Below, piece by piece: positions 27,095-36,434 of a stretch of 49,749 nt of DNA (position 1 is the stretch's first letter; the number at the start of each line of letters is the position of its first letter). Source of the DNA: Bacilli bacterium. GTDB lineage: Bacteria > Bacillota_I > Bacilli_A > RF39 > UBA660. Made by a program: the position numbers and the translations under genes. The notes under the pieces are model-generated. The model did not search any database and was not told the DNA's origin. It worked only from the letters and a program-made list of their open reading frames with translations. The stretch lies in the NCBI GenBank assembly GCA_017887425.1, contig JAGHHZ010000023.1, positions 1 through 49,749 on the forward strand. Direction: 5' to 3'.

Positions 27095-27524
27095 ATTTAT
27101 GATAAGTTTCATTATTCATTATTTTAAAACTACGGTATATTTGCTCTAATAACATAACTCTAAATAATTGATGAGGAAATGTTAATTTAGAAAAAGACAG
27201 ACTATAATTACTTAAATTTTTAATATCTTGATGTAAGCCATATGAGCCACCAATAATAAAAGTAATATTAGGATTACTAATTAAAATATTATCGATTTTT
27301 TTAGCTAAAGTAGGGGAGTCTATACTATTTCCCTCAATATCCAAAGTAATAATATAATCTTTGTTGATATGTTTTAAAATATTATCTTTTTCTTCTAAAA
27401 TATTACTATCTTTTAACTCAATTATTTCTATTTTAGTATATTTAGTAATCCTTTTTAAATATTCTTGACAAGCGTCAAATAAATATTTTTCCTTTAATTT
27501 TCCCACACATATTATTTTAATCAT
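27093..27524 (-). CDS. rlmH: 23S rRNA pseudouridine-1915 N3-methyltransferase
   Basis: SPOUT methyltransferase that modifies pseudouridine 1915 of 23S rRNA in assembled ribosomes. The 143 residues start MIKIICVGKLKEKYL. They carry the SAM-binding knot IIGGSYGLHQDI near residue 92-103 and the C-terminal LTFPHQLFRVMLLEQIYRSF and NNETYHK, all diagnostic. The start overlaps the walJ stop in ATGA. In Bacillus it is also close to walJ and oriC. Confidence 0.96.
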   Translation of the reverse strand: MIKIICVGKLKEKYLFDACQEYLKRITKYTKIEIIELKDSNILEEKDNILKHINKDYIITLDIEGNSIDSPTLAKKIDNILISNPNITFIIGGSYGLHQDIKNLSNYSLSFSKLTFPHQLFRVMLLEQIYRSFKIMNNETYHK

Positions 27525-28270
27525 ATTTCTATCAACTCGGTATTTTCATTTTGACTAGCGATAATTATTTTAATGCTATCGTCTAATTTTGACTTTATAT
27601 TATCTAAAGCTAAAGTCGGAGTATTATTTTGTTCAGAAAGATGGGCTAAAACAACATATTTAGTTTTATTTCCCACTATTTTTTTTAAATATTCCGCACA
27701 TTGCATATTCGATAAATGTCCTTTATCGCCTAAAATTCTTTGTTTAATATGATATGGATAATTAGGATTATTCATAAGCATTTCAATATCATGATTACTT
27801 TCAAAAGCATAAAAATCTTTATTAACTATTTTTTTTAAGCTTTTAAAATTGATATATCCAGTATCAGTTACATAAACAAATTCCTTATCATTACTATTAA
27901 ATATATAGCCAACTGAATCAGATGCATCGTGAGAAGTTTTAAAAAAGTCAACAGTTAAATCAGATAATACTACTTTATCTTCGATAATAACATAATCGAT
28001 AAGATCATCTTTTAATTCTTCATACATTTTAGCAGTTAAATAAACAGTTGGATGGTGTTTTTTCACAAAAACCTTTAACCCTGCCACATGATCAACATGA
28101 GGATGAGTAATAAATATACTATTAATATCATCAGGATTAATTCCTAATGATATTAGTTTTTTTTCAATATATAAATTACTCATTCCAGCATCGATTAATG
28201 TCTTAGTATGATCAGTTTCAATATAAGTACAATTGCCTTTAGAACCTGACGCTAAAACAGATATTTTCAT
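27521..28270 (-). CDS. walJ: WalJ/YycJ-type MBL-fold metallohydrolase
   Basis: Metallo-beta-lactamase-fold protein; in Bacillus it belongs to the walRK locus and has exonuclease activity. The 249 residues start MKISVLASGSKGNCTYIET, with the HPHVDHVAGL metal motif (HxHxDH near residues 57-62) and later VTDTGY and HLSEQN metal-site segments. I chose ATG 28268-28270; the upstream TTG would include the ribosome binding site. Its ATG overlaps the stop of the M23 gene (TAATG). No walRK or walHI genes are adjacent. Confidence 0.93.
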   Translation of the reverse strand: MKISVLASGSKGNCTYIETDHTKTLIDAGMSNLYIEKKLISLGINPDDINSIFITHPHVDHVAGLKVFVKKHHPTVYLTAKMYEELKDDLIDYVIIEDKVVLSDLTVDFFKTSHDASDSVGYIFNSNDKEFVYVTDTGYINFKSLKKIVNKDFYAFESNHDIEMLMNNPNYPYHIKQRILGDKGHLSNMQCAEYLKKIVGNKTKYVVLAHLSEQNNTPTLALDNIKSKLDDSIKIIIASQNENTELIEI

Positions 28271-29883
28271 TAATATAGACTCCAAGGATTTATTTTACAG
28301 TAACGGCAATCTTTCCATACCTCAAAGTGAATATGAGGTCCGGTTGAATATCCTGTGGATCCGACATATCCAATTTGTTGACCACGAGCGACAGTAGTAC
28401 CAATATCGACGCCTTCCATAAATTTATTCATATGGGCATAAACAGTATAATAACCATTATTGTGATCAATTACCATATAATTACCATAGTCATAACGATA
28501 TTCTTTAATAATTACTGTTCCGTTATTAGCTGAATAAATAGGGGAGTTATAACCCATTCCGGCGATATCTAAAGCATCGTGGAAATCACGGCCACCGGTA
28601 ATTGGGTGGATTCGCCATGCATAATCAGTAGTAATTACCCAACCACTGACACTAGGCCAAGCCCAGTTATTCACATCGCCAACATTTGGAACATATTTAT
28701 CGCCTTTTACAATTATTTCATCAATTGTATTTTTTAAAGTTTCTTTACCAACCGGTTCAACGAAAGCAATATCTCCATTGACGACTTTTTGTTTTTGACT
28801 AACTCTTTCTAATCCAGCTTCTCCTTCTTGAACAACTTCTTCATAACCAATATATTCATCTTCATCATACTGATAAATTGTTTCATAATCACTTTCTTTA
28901 TCTTCGACAACATATAATTCCATAACCACACTTAACTGTGGATTAGTTTCTTTAATTAAAACTTCTGTTCCAGCAGTGATTAAACTATTCTCATCACGAT
29001 ATCTTGGATTTGAAATTAAAAATTCTTGATTACTTATCTTATTGTTAAAAGCAATATCACGAATCATTTCGTTTTCTTGAACAGTATAAGTAGTTGTTAC
29101 TGGTTCGTTTCCGTATAATAGAAATTGCGTTAAATCGTCTGCATCTGTGTATATAACTTCATCAATTGGAATTTGTATTTCTTTAACCGTTATTTCATCT
29201 TCAATATAGACATTTTCAACTAAAGTTCCAACTGTTTCAATTGGTTGTTGAGTATCATTTAGATATTCTTGATATGTTTCTGTTCCAACATAAGTTTCAA
29301 TTAATTTATTAGTGGCTTGTTCAAAAATATCTTTATCTGTAACATAAATATAAACATTCTCATTTTCATCATCAGGATTTTTAATAGTAAACTGATAGCC
29401 TCTAATTGTAAATGATTTCAAATTAACAATCTTAGAGTATATTTCTTCAACAGTATTTAAATTATCTGAAAAAGTTAAAATTTTTTCGATGTTTAATCCT
29501 TCTGGAGTATAAACTGTTTCTATTGTATCGCCATCTTCAATTGTAATATCTATACAATTTAGACCATCATTATTTTGATAATACTCATGATCTTTGCTAT
29601 TATCAATTACTTCTTGAAGATTTTCTTCAGCTATTATCTGTTCTAAAGATTTTTCATCTTCACAATAAGTGGTAGTTACATTTTCAATATTTATAAGGTG
29701 GTTAGCTTTTTCATCAATATAATTTTCTAAAGCAGATTTAGATTCAATAACACCTAAATACTCTCCATCTAGATAAACATTATAAAATTCATTAGGGTAT
29801 TCACGTTTGTTATAATCAAAACAAATAACAAATAAAACAACACCTAAAATTAAACAAGTTATAATAGAACCTATTTTTTTCAA
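28270..29883 (-). CDS. M23-family peptidase with LysM and G5 domains
   Basis: Cell-wall endopeptidase. The TTG start (29881-29883) is chosen, with AAGGTGAT 5-6 bases upstream; the GTG at 29892 overlaps that site. The 537 residues begin with an N-terminal membrane anchor (MKKIGSIITCLILGVVLFV), then a long acidic region. A LysM-like segment TYTVQENEMIRDIAF lies near residue 265, a G5-type domain near 310-390, and the C-terminal M23 domain from about 426. The zinc ligands in M23 are represented by GGRDFHDALDIAG (H...D) and PHIHFE (HxH). The start follows the helicase stop. It is probably a regulated peptidoglycan hydrolase on the outer face. Confidence 0.88.
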   Translation of the reverse strand: MKKIGSIITCLILGVVLFVICFDYNKREYPNEFYNVYLDGEYLGVIESKSALENYIDEKANHLINIENVTTTYCEDEKSLEQIIAEENLQEVIDNSKDHEYYQNNDGLNCIDITIEDGDTIETVYTPEGLNIEKILTFSDNLNTVEEIYSKIVNLKSFTIRGYQFTIKNPDDENENVYIYVTDKDIFEQATNKLIETYVGTETYQEYLNDTQQPIETVGTLVENVYIEDEITVKEIQIPIDEVIYTDADDLTQFLLYGNEPVTTTYTVQENEMIRDIAFNNKISNQEFLISNPRYRDENSLITAGTEVLIKETNPQLSVVMELYVVEDKESDYETIYQYDEDEYIGYEEVVQEGEAGLERVSQKQKVVNGDIAFVEPVGKETLKNTIDEIIVKGDKYVPNVGDVNNWAWPSVSGWVITTDYAWRIHPITGGRDFHDALDIAGMGYNSPIYSANNGTVIIKEYRYDYGNYMVIDHNNGYYTVYAHMNKFMEGVDIGTTVARGQQIGYVGSTGYSTGPHIHFEVWKDCRYCKINPWSLY

Positions 29884-29884
29884 A

Positions 29885-31234
29885 TTAATCACCTTCTACA
29901 CTTTCATCGACAGAATTGAATGTACTAGTATTAGTTTTAAAAATAAGAGGAATATCCGTAACAGGACCATTACGGTGTTTAGCAATAATTAAAGTAGTTC
30001 GACTAGTATTTTCATCGATTAATGCTTCACGGTTATAATAATCTTCACGATGAAGCATAGCTACAATATCTGCGTCTTGCTCAATTGAACCAGATTCCCT
30101 TAAATCACTTAAGATAGGACGGTTATCTTTTCTTCCTTTGCCTTCAACACTACGTGATAATTGTGATAGAGCAATAACTGGAACTTTTAACTCCATTGCT
30201 AAAGTTTTCAAATTTCGTGAAATTTCCGTTACTTCTTGAACACGATTTCCTTTATAACGATCAGAACCTTGGATCAATTGTAAATAGTCGATGATAATAA
30301 CATCTAATCCATCTTTCATTGAAGCAAGTCTTCGACATTTAGCTCTTATTTCACTAATTGTCATACCAGCTGTATCGTCAATATACATTTTAGTATCAGC
30401 CAAACGACTAATAGCTTCATTGACTCTTCGCCAATCATCATTTTTTAAATTACCACTTTTTAATTTATCACCAAAAATTTGACCTACTGATGCTAACATA
30501 CGCATCGCTAATTGTTCAGCGCTCATTTCCATGTTAAATAAAGCAACTGTTTTACCACTAATAGCCATATTAGTGGCTAAATTTAAAGCAAAGGCTGTTT
30601 TACCCATACCAGGGCGAGCAGCTATAATGATTAATTCATTAGGATGTAATCCAGAAGTTATCTTATCTAATTTATAAAATCCAGTAGCAATACCAGTCAT
30701 TTCGCCTTTATTTTTAGACATTTTTTCCAAATCAGATTGCGTTTTAAACAATACATCCTGAATACTTCTAAATTCTGTACCTTTTCTTGTTTTAACGACA
30801 TTTAAAATTTTTGTTTCAGCATTATCTAAAATTTCATTGATTGAATTAGTTGAATTATAAGCCTCTGTTACAATAGCTGTTCCTTCATCAATTAATCTTC
30901 TTAATATTGCTTTCTCTTCGACGATTCTAATATATTCCTCAATATTAGCAGCAGTCGGAACGCTACGAGCTACTTCTGTTAAATATTCAATTCCACCAAC
31001 TGTATTAAGTAAGTTTCTTTTTTTAAGTTCTTCACTTACTGTCATTATATCAATCGGTTTACTATTTTCTGCTAAATCCCTAATAACAGAAAAAATCTTA
31101 CTATGACTATCTAAATAAAATAAATTTTCATTTAAACTTTCTATACCTTTTTGCAAAGCATATTTAGTCAAAAACATCGAACCTAAAACAGCTTGTTCAG
31201 CTTCAATGCTATGAGGGATTATCTTTTCTTTCAT
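29885..31234 (-). CDS. dnaB: Replicative DNA helicase (DnaB family, dnaC of Bacillus)
   Basis: Hexameric 5'-3' helicase driving the replication fork. The 449 residues start MKEKIIPHSIEAEQAVLGSM; the N-terminal domain is followed by Walker A AARPGMGKTAFALN near residues 205-218, Walker B around IIDYLQLIQ, and the DnaB motif SRSVEGKGRKDNRPILSDLRE (shown in part, SLSR-type with arginine finger). It lies 9 bases after rplI, the usual gdpP-rplI-dnaC order. Confidence 0.97.
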   Translation of the reverse strand: MKEKIIPHSIEAEQAVLGSMFLTKYALQKGIESLNENLFYLDSHSKIFSVIRDLAENSKPIDIMTVSEELKKRNLLNTVGGIEYLTEVARSVPTAANIEEYIRIVEEKAILRRLIDEGTAIVTEAYNSTNSINEILDNAETKILNVVKTRKGTEFRSIQDVLFKTQSDLEKMSKNKGEMTGIATGFYKLDKITSGLHPNELIIIAARPGMGKTAFALNLATNMAISGKTVALFNMEMSAEQLAMRMLASVGQIFGDKLKSGNLKNDDWRRVNEAISRLADTKMYIDDTAGMTISEIRAKCRRLASMKDGLDVIIIDYLQLIQGSDRYKGNRVQEVTEISRNLKTLAMELKVPVIALSQLSRSVEGKGRKDNRPILSDLRESGSIEQDADIVAMLHREDYYNREALIDENTSRTTLIIAKHRNGPVTDIPLIFKTNTSTFNSVDESVEGD

Positions 31235-31243
31235 AATATCGAC

Positions 31244-31684
31244 CTACTTTATTAAATTGATTTTTAAATTAGCAATAACCTTTTTGTGAAGTTCAATAGC
31301 TACAACATGTGTTCCCAAACTAGATAGGGGAGTAGTTATTTTTATTTTATTCTTATCAATATCGAAATTTAGTTTTTTCAACTCAGTTACTATTTGTTTA
31401 GTACTAACACTACCAAATACTTTATCTTCTTTTCCAACTTTAACTTTAATATTAATTTTTAGTTTTTCTAGCTGTTCTTTTATTTTTTCACATTCTTTAA
31501 TATATAAACTTTCTTCTAATAACTCTTTGTTTTTTTGCGTGTTAAAATGTTTTAGATTAGATTCGTTAGCTAAAACAGCATAACCATTTTTTATTAAAAA
31601 GTTAGTTCCATATCCATCTTTTACTTCTTTTATTTCACCTTTTTTCCCTTGACCTTTTAGATCTTTAATAAATATTACTTTCAT
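31244..31684 (-). CDS. rplI: 50S ribosomal protein L9
   Basis: Elongated large-subunit protein that helps maintain reading frame. The 146 residues start [20 protein letters not shown], then [16 protein letters not shown], the family signature, a long connecting helix and a C-terminal domain with [24 protein letters not shown] precedes the ATG, which overlaps the stop of the DHH gene in ATGA. Confidence 0.97.
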   Translation of the reverse strand: MKVIFIKDLKGQGKKGEIKEVKDGYGTNFLIKNGYAVLANESNLKHFNTQKNKELLEESLYIKECEKIKEQLEKLKINIKVKVGKEDKVFGSVSTKQIVTELKKLNFDIDKNKIKITTPLSSLGTHVVAIELHKKVIANLKINLIK

Positions 31685-32658
31685 TTAGTACCTCCAATCT
31701 GTTCGATTAATTGTTTTTCAACTTTTTTTAATGTACTATTTTTTATTTGCGTAGCCGCTTCAGTTAAGTGACCTCCGCCACCTAATTTAGCCATTATTTC
31801 TTCAACATTAATATTTCCTAGTGATCTTGCACTAATACCGATTGTATCTTTAGATAAATGACCAATCACAAAAGAGGCAGCGACATTTTCAAATTGTAGT
31901 AACTGTTCAGCAATATAAGCTAAATCTTTACTTTCATATATTTGATTATCAGCAATACATAAAGCCATATTTTCATTAACCATATAACTCTTTTCAATCA
32001 ATTTTTGTCTTCTGATATAATCATCTTTGTTTTCTTGCAACAATTCTTGTTTTAAAACATTATCTGCTCCTAATTGTGACAAAAAAGAAGCTGCTTCATA
32101 TGTATCTTTAGTTGTTTTTAATCTAAAATTATTAGTATCTATTTCCAGACCAACTAACATAAAAGTAGCAATTATTGGATCGACTGTCTTATTTAAATAC
32201 TTAAAATATTTAGTAACAAATTCAACGGTACTTGATAGATTAGCATTTATATAAGTTAATGTAGCATCTTTAATATAATCCTTACTTTTAATGTGGTGAT
32301 CAATAATGACAACATTTTTAGACTTATTAATTAATTCTGGTAATTCTGTCATTTCGGCCTTATGGGTATCTAAAATTATCAATAATGTATCTTCTTTAAT
32401 AACACTATTGGCTTTCGTTTTAAGGATTGGATTAAAATACAAATCATTTTCCTTTAATAAATCATAACTTTCATCTAATGATTTATTTTTTTCATTACTG
32501 TTTAAAACAATGTAGCTATTTTTTTTAAAACTGTGGATAATTTGTTGTAATCCAATAGCTGAACCCATTCCATCAAAGTCAGGATTTTTATGTGTCATGA
32601 TTAAAATATCATCATTATTTTTTATTAATTGTGTTAGTGTTTTAAAAATTTGTTCCAT
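31681..32658 (-). CDS. DHH/DHHA1 phosphodiesterase, GdpP catalytic half without N-terminal domains
   Basis: GdpP hydrolyses c-di-AMP; its usual form has two membrane helices, a PAS domain and a degenerate GGDEF domain before DHH/DHHA1. Here only DHH and DHHA1 remain in 325 residues. Motifs are [16 protein letters not shown] near 20-35, [15 protein letters not shown] with the name-giving DHH near residues 126-128, and the DHHA1 ending [16 protein letters not shown]. The context (immediately before rplI-dnaB) is that of gdpP. NrnA-like nanoRNase is the alternative. ATG 32656-32658 or the GTG three codons earlier could be the start. A -10 TATAAT lies at 32676-32681. Confidence 0.8.
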   Translation of the reverse strand: MEQIFKTLTQLIKNNDDILIMTHKNPDFDGMGSAIGLQQIIHSFKKNSYIVLNSNEKNKSLDESYDLLKENDLYFNPILKTKANSVIKEDTLLIILDTHKAEMTELPELINKSKNVVIIDHHIKSKDYIKDATLTYINANLSSTVEFVTKYFKYLNKTVDPIIATFMLVGLEIDTNNFRLKTTKDTYEAASFLSQLGADNVLKQELLQENKDDYIRRQKLIEKSYMVNENMALCIADNQIYESKDLAYIAEQLLQFENVAASFVIGHLSKDTIGISARSLGNINVEEIMAKLGGGGHLTEAATQIKNSTLKKVEKQLIEQIGGTK

Positions 32659-32675
32659 TTTTTTCACCCATCAAT

Positions 32676-32681
32676 ATTATA
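32676..32681 (-). promoter_or_regulatory. Probable -10 of the DHH-rplI-dnaB-M23-walJ-rlmH operon
   Basis: TATAAT on the minus strand lies about 18 bases before the predicted start. No good -35 is seen. The upstream whiA terminator makes an independent promoter necessary. Confidence 0.5.
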
Positions 32682-32699
32682 CTATAAAATGTTGATAAT

Positions 32700-32733
32700 A
32701 AAAAGAGAAAATAGTTTTGTTTCACATTTTCTC
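32700..32733 (-). terminator. Hairpin terminator at the end of whiA
   Basis: GAGAAAAT (32705-32712) pairs with ATTTTCTC (32726-32733), followed on the minus strand by TTTTT. The whiA stop TGA (32732-32734) touches the stem. Confidence 0.8.
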
Positions 32734-33640
32734 ATAATTTATTTTTTATTTTATTAGCAATATCATCGATTTTTTTTAGTCGGTGATAAATACCTGATTT
32801 AGTTATTTTTTTACCGGTTTCAATCGATATTATATCACTTAATTCTAATAGTGATATGTCTTTATATTTTAAACGATATTCAGCGACAATTCTTTCTTTT
32901 TCATCTAACAAATCTAAACCGACTTTATCTTTGATTATTTCGATGTTTTTAATTTGTTTGTTAGCTGTTTCAATAATTTTATCAACATTAGCTTGTTCAC
33001 AATTATTTAACCTATTAGTCATGTTTTTGTGATCTCTATATATTCTAATATCTTCAAAATACATAACGGCATTATAAGCATTGATTATTCTTAAAAAATC
33101 ACCTATTTTTTCAGCTTCTTTGACATAAATCATGTATTTATTTCCTCTTTTTATGACTTTACTATTCAACTGATATCTATTTAATAATTGTTTGATAAAT
33201 AAAGCATAATTTCGACTATCAACAGTGAATTCTAAATGATATCTTGCGGTCTTTGGGTCATTTAGTGAACCAGTCATTAAAAATAAACCTCTTAAATAAG
33301 CTCTAACTGATTCTTCATCATCAATAATATATTCTTTAGGTATTTTTAATAATTTCTTTTCATAGATTCCTAAATTCTTTAAAATTTCTTTATTTTTAAT
33401 TTGTAAAATATATAAATTTTTTTTACTAATTCTTCTTATCGTAATTAAAGGACTTATTTGATATAGGTCTTTAACTAAATTATAAATTCTTCTCGCTATA
33501 CTAGCATTTTCGGTCGTTATTTTAATTTCTTTATCAATAATAGCACCATTAGAAATTATAGCTGATAATTCAGCTATTTTCTCTAATTCATTTGTTTCTA
33601 GTTTACTTACTTCATTTTTAACAATACTAGTAAAAGACAT
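32732..33640 (-). CDS. whiA: DNA-binding protein WhiA
   Basis: LAGLIDADG-like protein with a C-terminal helix-turn-helix. It is needed for sporulation septation in Streptomyces and affects cell division in Bacillus. The 302 residues start MSFTSIVKNEVSKLE, contain the RRAYLRGLFLM-type segment (here VRAYLRGLFLMTGSLNDP) and end with a helix-turn-helix around LLELSDIISIETGKKITKSG. AGGTGAT precedes the ATG. It follows yvcK, the normal order. Confidence 0.95.
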   Translation of the reverse strand: MSFTSIVKNEVSKLETNELEKIAELSAIISNGAIIDKEIKITTENASIARRIYNLVKDLYQISPLITIRRISKKNLYILQIKNKEILKNLGIYEKKLLKIPKEYIIDDEESVRAYLRGLFLMTGSLNDPKTARYHLEFTVDSRNYALFIKQLLNRYQLNSKVIKRGNKYMIYVKEAEKIGDFLRIINAYNAVMYFEDIRIYRDHKNMTNRLNNCEQANVDKIIETANKQIKNIEIIKDKVGLDLLDEKERIVAEYRLKYKDISLLELSDIISIETGKKITKSGIYHRLKKIDDIANKIKNKL

Positions 33641-33644
33641 TTAA

Positions 33645-34598
33645 TCACCTACCTAAAATCAAGTACGAATAGATATGGAATCCCAATTTAGTTGTATCAT
33701 GTCTTAACATGCCATCACTAATAGCGACAAAATCATCAGAAATTATTTTAACATTCATATTTTTTAAATTCTTTTTATCAAATGTAACCGGATCTTTTTG
33801 CTCTAAACTAGCATATTTTTCTTTCATAACTTTTGTTATTGAGCCTGTATTGGCTAAAATAATATCTATTTTCTTTTTATTTAAATAGCTATTAACTATG
33901 TTGACATGATCGCTAGCTGTAAATTTATCAGTTTCTCCAGGTTGCGTCATAATATTACAAATATACATAACTTCAGCTTTGCTTTCATCAATAGCTTGTT
34001 TTATTTCATCGCATATTAAATTAGGTAATAAACTAGTATATAAACTACCCATGCTTAAAATAATTAAATCAGCTTCTTTTATTTCTCTTATTACATCATT
34101 ATTAATTTCTGGCTTTTCTTTATAAAAAATTTCTTTTATTTTTCCTTTATATTCGGTAATATTATGTTCTCCTTCAATAATGCTATCATTTTCCATTCTT
34201 GCCATCAAAGTAACGTTATCTTCTGTTAGAGGTAAAACTTTACCCTTTAAATTTAAAATTTTACCTAATGATTCTATTCCAGTTGACATATTCCCAGCAA
34301 CATTTATAAGGGCCGTAAGTAACAAATTTCCTAAAGCATGACCATTTAAATCACTATTAGTTTTAAAACGATAATTCAACAAATCCTGAACTAATGGCTC
34401 AGTTTCCGACAAGGCTACAATAACCTGTCTAACATCTCCAACTGCAGGAACATTGAACTCTTGTCTTAATTTTCCTGTACTTCTTCCATCATCAGATACA
34501 GCAACAATCGCTGTTATATCGATTGGAAATTGTTTTAATCCACGAAGTAGGGTAGATAAACCTGTTCCTCCACCTAAAACAACAACTTTTTTATTCAT
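33645..34598 (-). CDS. yvcK: YvcK/GlmR gluconeogenesis factor
   Basis: UDP-GlcNAc-binding protein that, in Bacillus, regulates carbon flow to cell-wall precursors; the family is related to CofD. The 317 residues start KKVVVLGGGTGLSTLLRGLK, then AIVAVSDDGRSTGKLR, and later VMYICNIMTQPGETDKFT, all conserved. GGTGATG lies upstream. In many Firmicutes rapZ lies between trxB and yvcK; here trxB is followed by a terminator and this gene, without rapZ. Confidence 0.95.
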   Translation of the reverse strand: MNKKVVVLGGGTGLSTLLRGLKQFPIDITAIVAVSDDGRSTGKLRQEFNVPAVGDVRQVIVALSETEPLVQDLLNYRFKTNSDLNGHALGNLLLTALINVAGNMSTGIESLGKILNLKGKVLPLTEDNVTLMARMENDSIIEGEHNITEYKGKIKEIFYKEKPEINNDVIREIKEADLIILSMGSLYTSLLPNLICDEIKQAIDESKAEVMYICNIMTQPGETDKFTASDHVNIVNSYLNKKKIDIILANTGSITKVMKEKYASLEQKDPVTFDKKNLKNMNVKIISDDFVAISDGMLRHDTTKLGFHIYSYLILGR

Positions 34599-34635
34599 TT
34601 ACATCACCACTTAATTTTATTTGTTTGTTTAATTA

Positions 34636-34644
34636 ATTATATCA
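34636..34644 (-). promoter_or_regulatory. Extended -10 promoter of yvcK-whiA
   Basis: TGATATAAT on the minus strand (TATAAT at 34636-34641) is about 40 bases before the yvcK start and just after the trxB terminator. The -35 region is only T-rich. Confidence 0.55.
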
Positions 34645-34657
34645 TAATTTTTATAAA

Positions 34658-34683
34658 GAAAAAACGATTTAAATATTAAACCG
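34658..34683 (-). terminator. Rho-independent terminator after trxB
   Basis: CGGTTTAA pairs with TTAAATCG with one G.U pair and a 3-base loop (34665-34683), followed by a run of six T on the minus strand. It starts one base after the trxB stop (34685-34687). Confidence 0.8.
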
Positions 34684-34684
34684 C

Positions 34685-35554
34685 TTAAGAATCTATTTCT
34701 TTTTTAACATTAATAGCTGCCGTTGTTGCTTCACCAACAGCCGTTGTTAATTGATAGACATCTTTTTTAATAATATCACCACAAGCAAAGATATAATCAA
34801 TATTTGTTTTCATTTTACTATCGACTATAATATAGCCTTTATCTTTAGTAATATCTTTTAAAAATTCAGTATTAGGTTCATAACCGATAGCAATAAACAT
34901 GCCATCTACTTCAAATTCACCTTTGTTTGTAATAATTTTATTTAGAATACCATTATTACTATCCAATGTTTTAATAACACACTCTAACTGAACTTCAATA
35001 TTTTCTTTATTTCTTATTTTATCGGCTAAAGAATCTTCACCTTTAAATTCTTTACCACGACCGATAATAATGACTTTTTTACAAATATCAGATAAATATA
35101 AAGCTTCTTCCATTGCCGAATTACTATATCCAACAATAGCCACTATTTTATCTTTATAAAAATTCGCATCACATAAAGCACAATAACTAACATTTTTTAA
35201 ATTATTAGTATTTTCTAGTTTACGAGCTTTACGACCAATAGCTAATATTACTTTTTTAGTATTAATTGTTTCTAAATCAGTTATAACTTGGTGATTATTA
35301 ATAGATATTACTTTACCATAGCGAATTTCAATACCTAAATTAGTAACTTGTTCATAAATTTTACTAGCTAAATCTGGTCCACTGATACTTGTAAACCCTG
35401 GATAGTTTTCAATTGAACTAATTTTATTTAGTAAGCCACCTGGAGCATCATTATCTAAAATCAATACATTTAAATTTGATCTTTTTAAATAAATAGCAGC
35501 AGTCATTCCGGCGATACCAGCGCCGACTACAACACAATCAAAATCTAATTTCAT
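34685..35554 (-). CDS. trxB: Thioredoxin-reductase-like FAD/NAD(P) oxidoreductase
   Basis: Low-molecular-weight thioredoxin reductase transferring electrons from NADPH to thioredoxin. The 289 residues have an FAD-binding start (VVVGAGIAGMTAAIYLKRS), an active site CALCDANFYKDK (CxxC present, where most have CATCDG), the NAD(P) loop and the C-terminal FACGDI segment. I chose ATG 35552-35554 with GGAG 7 bases before it rather than 35572. It overlaps the lgt 3' end by 17 bases. The Ala-Leu spacing and Asn in place of Gly make the substrate uncertain. Confidence 0.88.
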   Translation of the reverse strand: MKLDFDCVVVGAGIAGMTAAIYLKRSNLNVLILDNDAPGGLLNKISSIENYPGFTSISGPDLASKIYEQVTNLGIEIRYGKVISINNHQVITDLETINTKKVILAIGRKARKLENTNNLKNVSYCALCDANFYKDKIVAIVGYSNSAMEEALYLSDICKKVIIIGRGKEFKGEDSLADKIRNKENIEVQLECVIKTLDSNNGILNKIITNKGEFEVDGMFIAIGYEPNTEFLKDITKDKGYIIVDSKMKTNIDYIFACGDIIKKDVYQLTTAVGEATTAAINVKKEIDS

Positions 35555-36353
35555 CAATATTCTCCATATCATTATAACGATTAATTAATCTAGAACCTCG
35601 TGACTTAACTAATAATATGATTAATCCTATTATAACAGCTGCTAAAGAGATTATCTGGGCTATTTTAAAATCAAATAACATTAAACTATCTGTTCTTAAT
35701 CCTTCAATAATATAACGTCCTATTCCATACCAAACAAGATATAATCCTGTTGTTTCACCAATTTTACAATAGTATCTTCTTCTAAATAATAATAGGAAAA
35801 TAAATCCTAATAGACACCATAATGATTCATATAGGAAAGTAGGGTGGTAGTACATTCCATGAATATTCATTCCATCAATAATAAATTCTGGAATAAATAA
35901 TTTTTGAAGAACTTCTAAAGTAGTAGCTGGTCCATGAGCTTCACCATTAAAGAAATTTCCCCAGCGACCGATTGCCTGACCTATTATTAATCCAACAACG
36001 ACGATATCTAGCATTCGCCAAGTATTAACTTTATATTTTTTAGTATAAAATATAATAAAGATTAAACCAAATAATATACCACCATGAATAGCTAGACCAC
36101 CTTCCCAAATTTTAATAATATCAAGAAGATGATTACTATAATAACTCCAATTAAAAGCTACATAATATAATCTTGCTCCTAATATACCAAACAACATACA
36201 AAATAAAATTAAATTTATAATATAATCTTCTGGTATTTTAAATTTCTTAGCTTCTTTAATTATAAATGATCCTCCCACAAAAATTCCTAATAAAATCATT
36301 ATTGAGTACCAATATATTTTAATAAAACCTAAATCTAATAAAACTGGATTCAT
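35538..36353 (-). CDS. lgt: Phosphatidylglycerol-prolipoprotein diacylglyceryl transferase
   Basis: First enzyme of lipoprotein maturation, adding diacylglycerol to the lipobox cysteine. The 271 residues have seven hydrophobic segments. The signature from IGRWGNFFNGEAHG (near 140-153) includes the conserved Arg and His neighbours, with GARLYYV and IHGGILFG earlier and YGIGRYIIEGLR later. It precedes trxB, as in Bacillus operons. Confidence 0.96.
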   Translation of the reverse strand: MNPVLLDLGFIKIYWYSIMILLGIFVGGSFIIKEAKKFKIPEDYIINLILFCMLFGILGARLYYVAFNWSYYSNHLLDIIKIWEGGLAIHGGILFGLIFIIFYTKKYKVNTWRMLDIVVVGLIIGQAIGRWGNFFNGEAHGPATTLEVLQKLFIPEFIIDGMNIHGMYYHPTFLYESLWCLLGFIFLLLFRRRYYCKIGETTGLYLVWYGIGRYIIEGLRTDSLMLFDFKIAQIISLAAVIIGLIILLVKSRGSRLINRYNDMENIDEIRF

Positions 36354-36376
36354 ATCGTCATTCCTTTCTATTATTA

Positions 36377-36404
36377 ATTATATCATGAATAGATAATTTG
36401 TTAA
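36377..36404 (-). promoter_or_regulatory. Promoter of lgt-trxB
   Basis: TTAACA (36399-36404) and TATAAT (36377-36382) are 16 bases apart on the minus strand, with TGA before the -10 (extended -10). It follows the terminator of the DUF4143 gene. Confidence 0.7.
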
Positions 36405-36434
36405 CAAAAAATTCAAGATTTAATACTTGAATTT
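36403..36434 (-). terminator. Rho-independent terminator after the DUF4143 ATPase gene
   Basis: AAATTCAAG (36409-36417) pairs with CTTGAATTT (36426-36434) around an 8-base loop, then a T-run on the minus strand. The stop codon (36433-36435) touches the stem. Confidence 0.85.
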
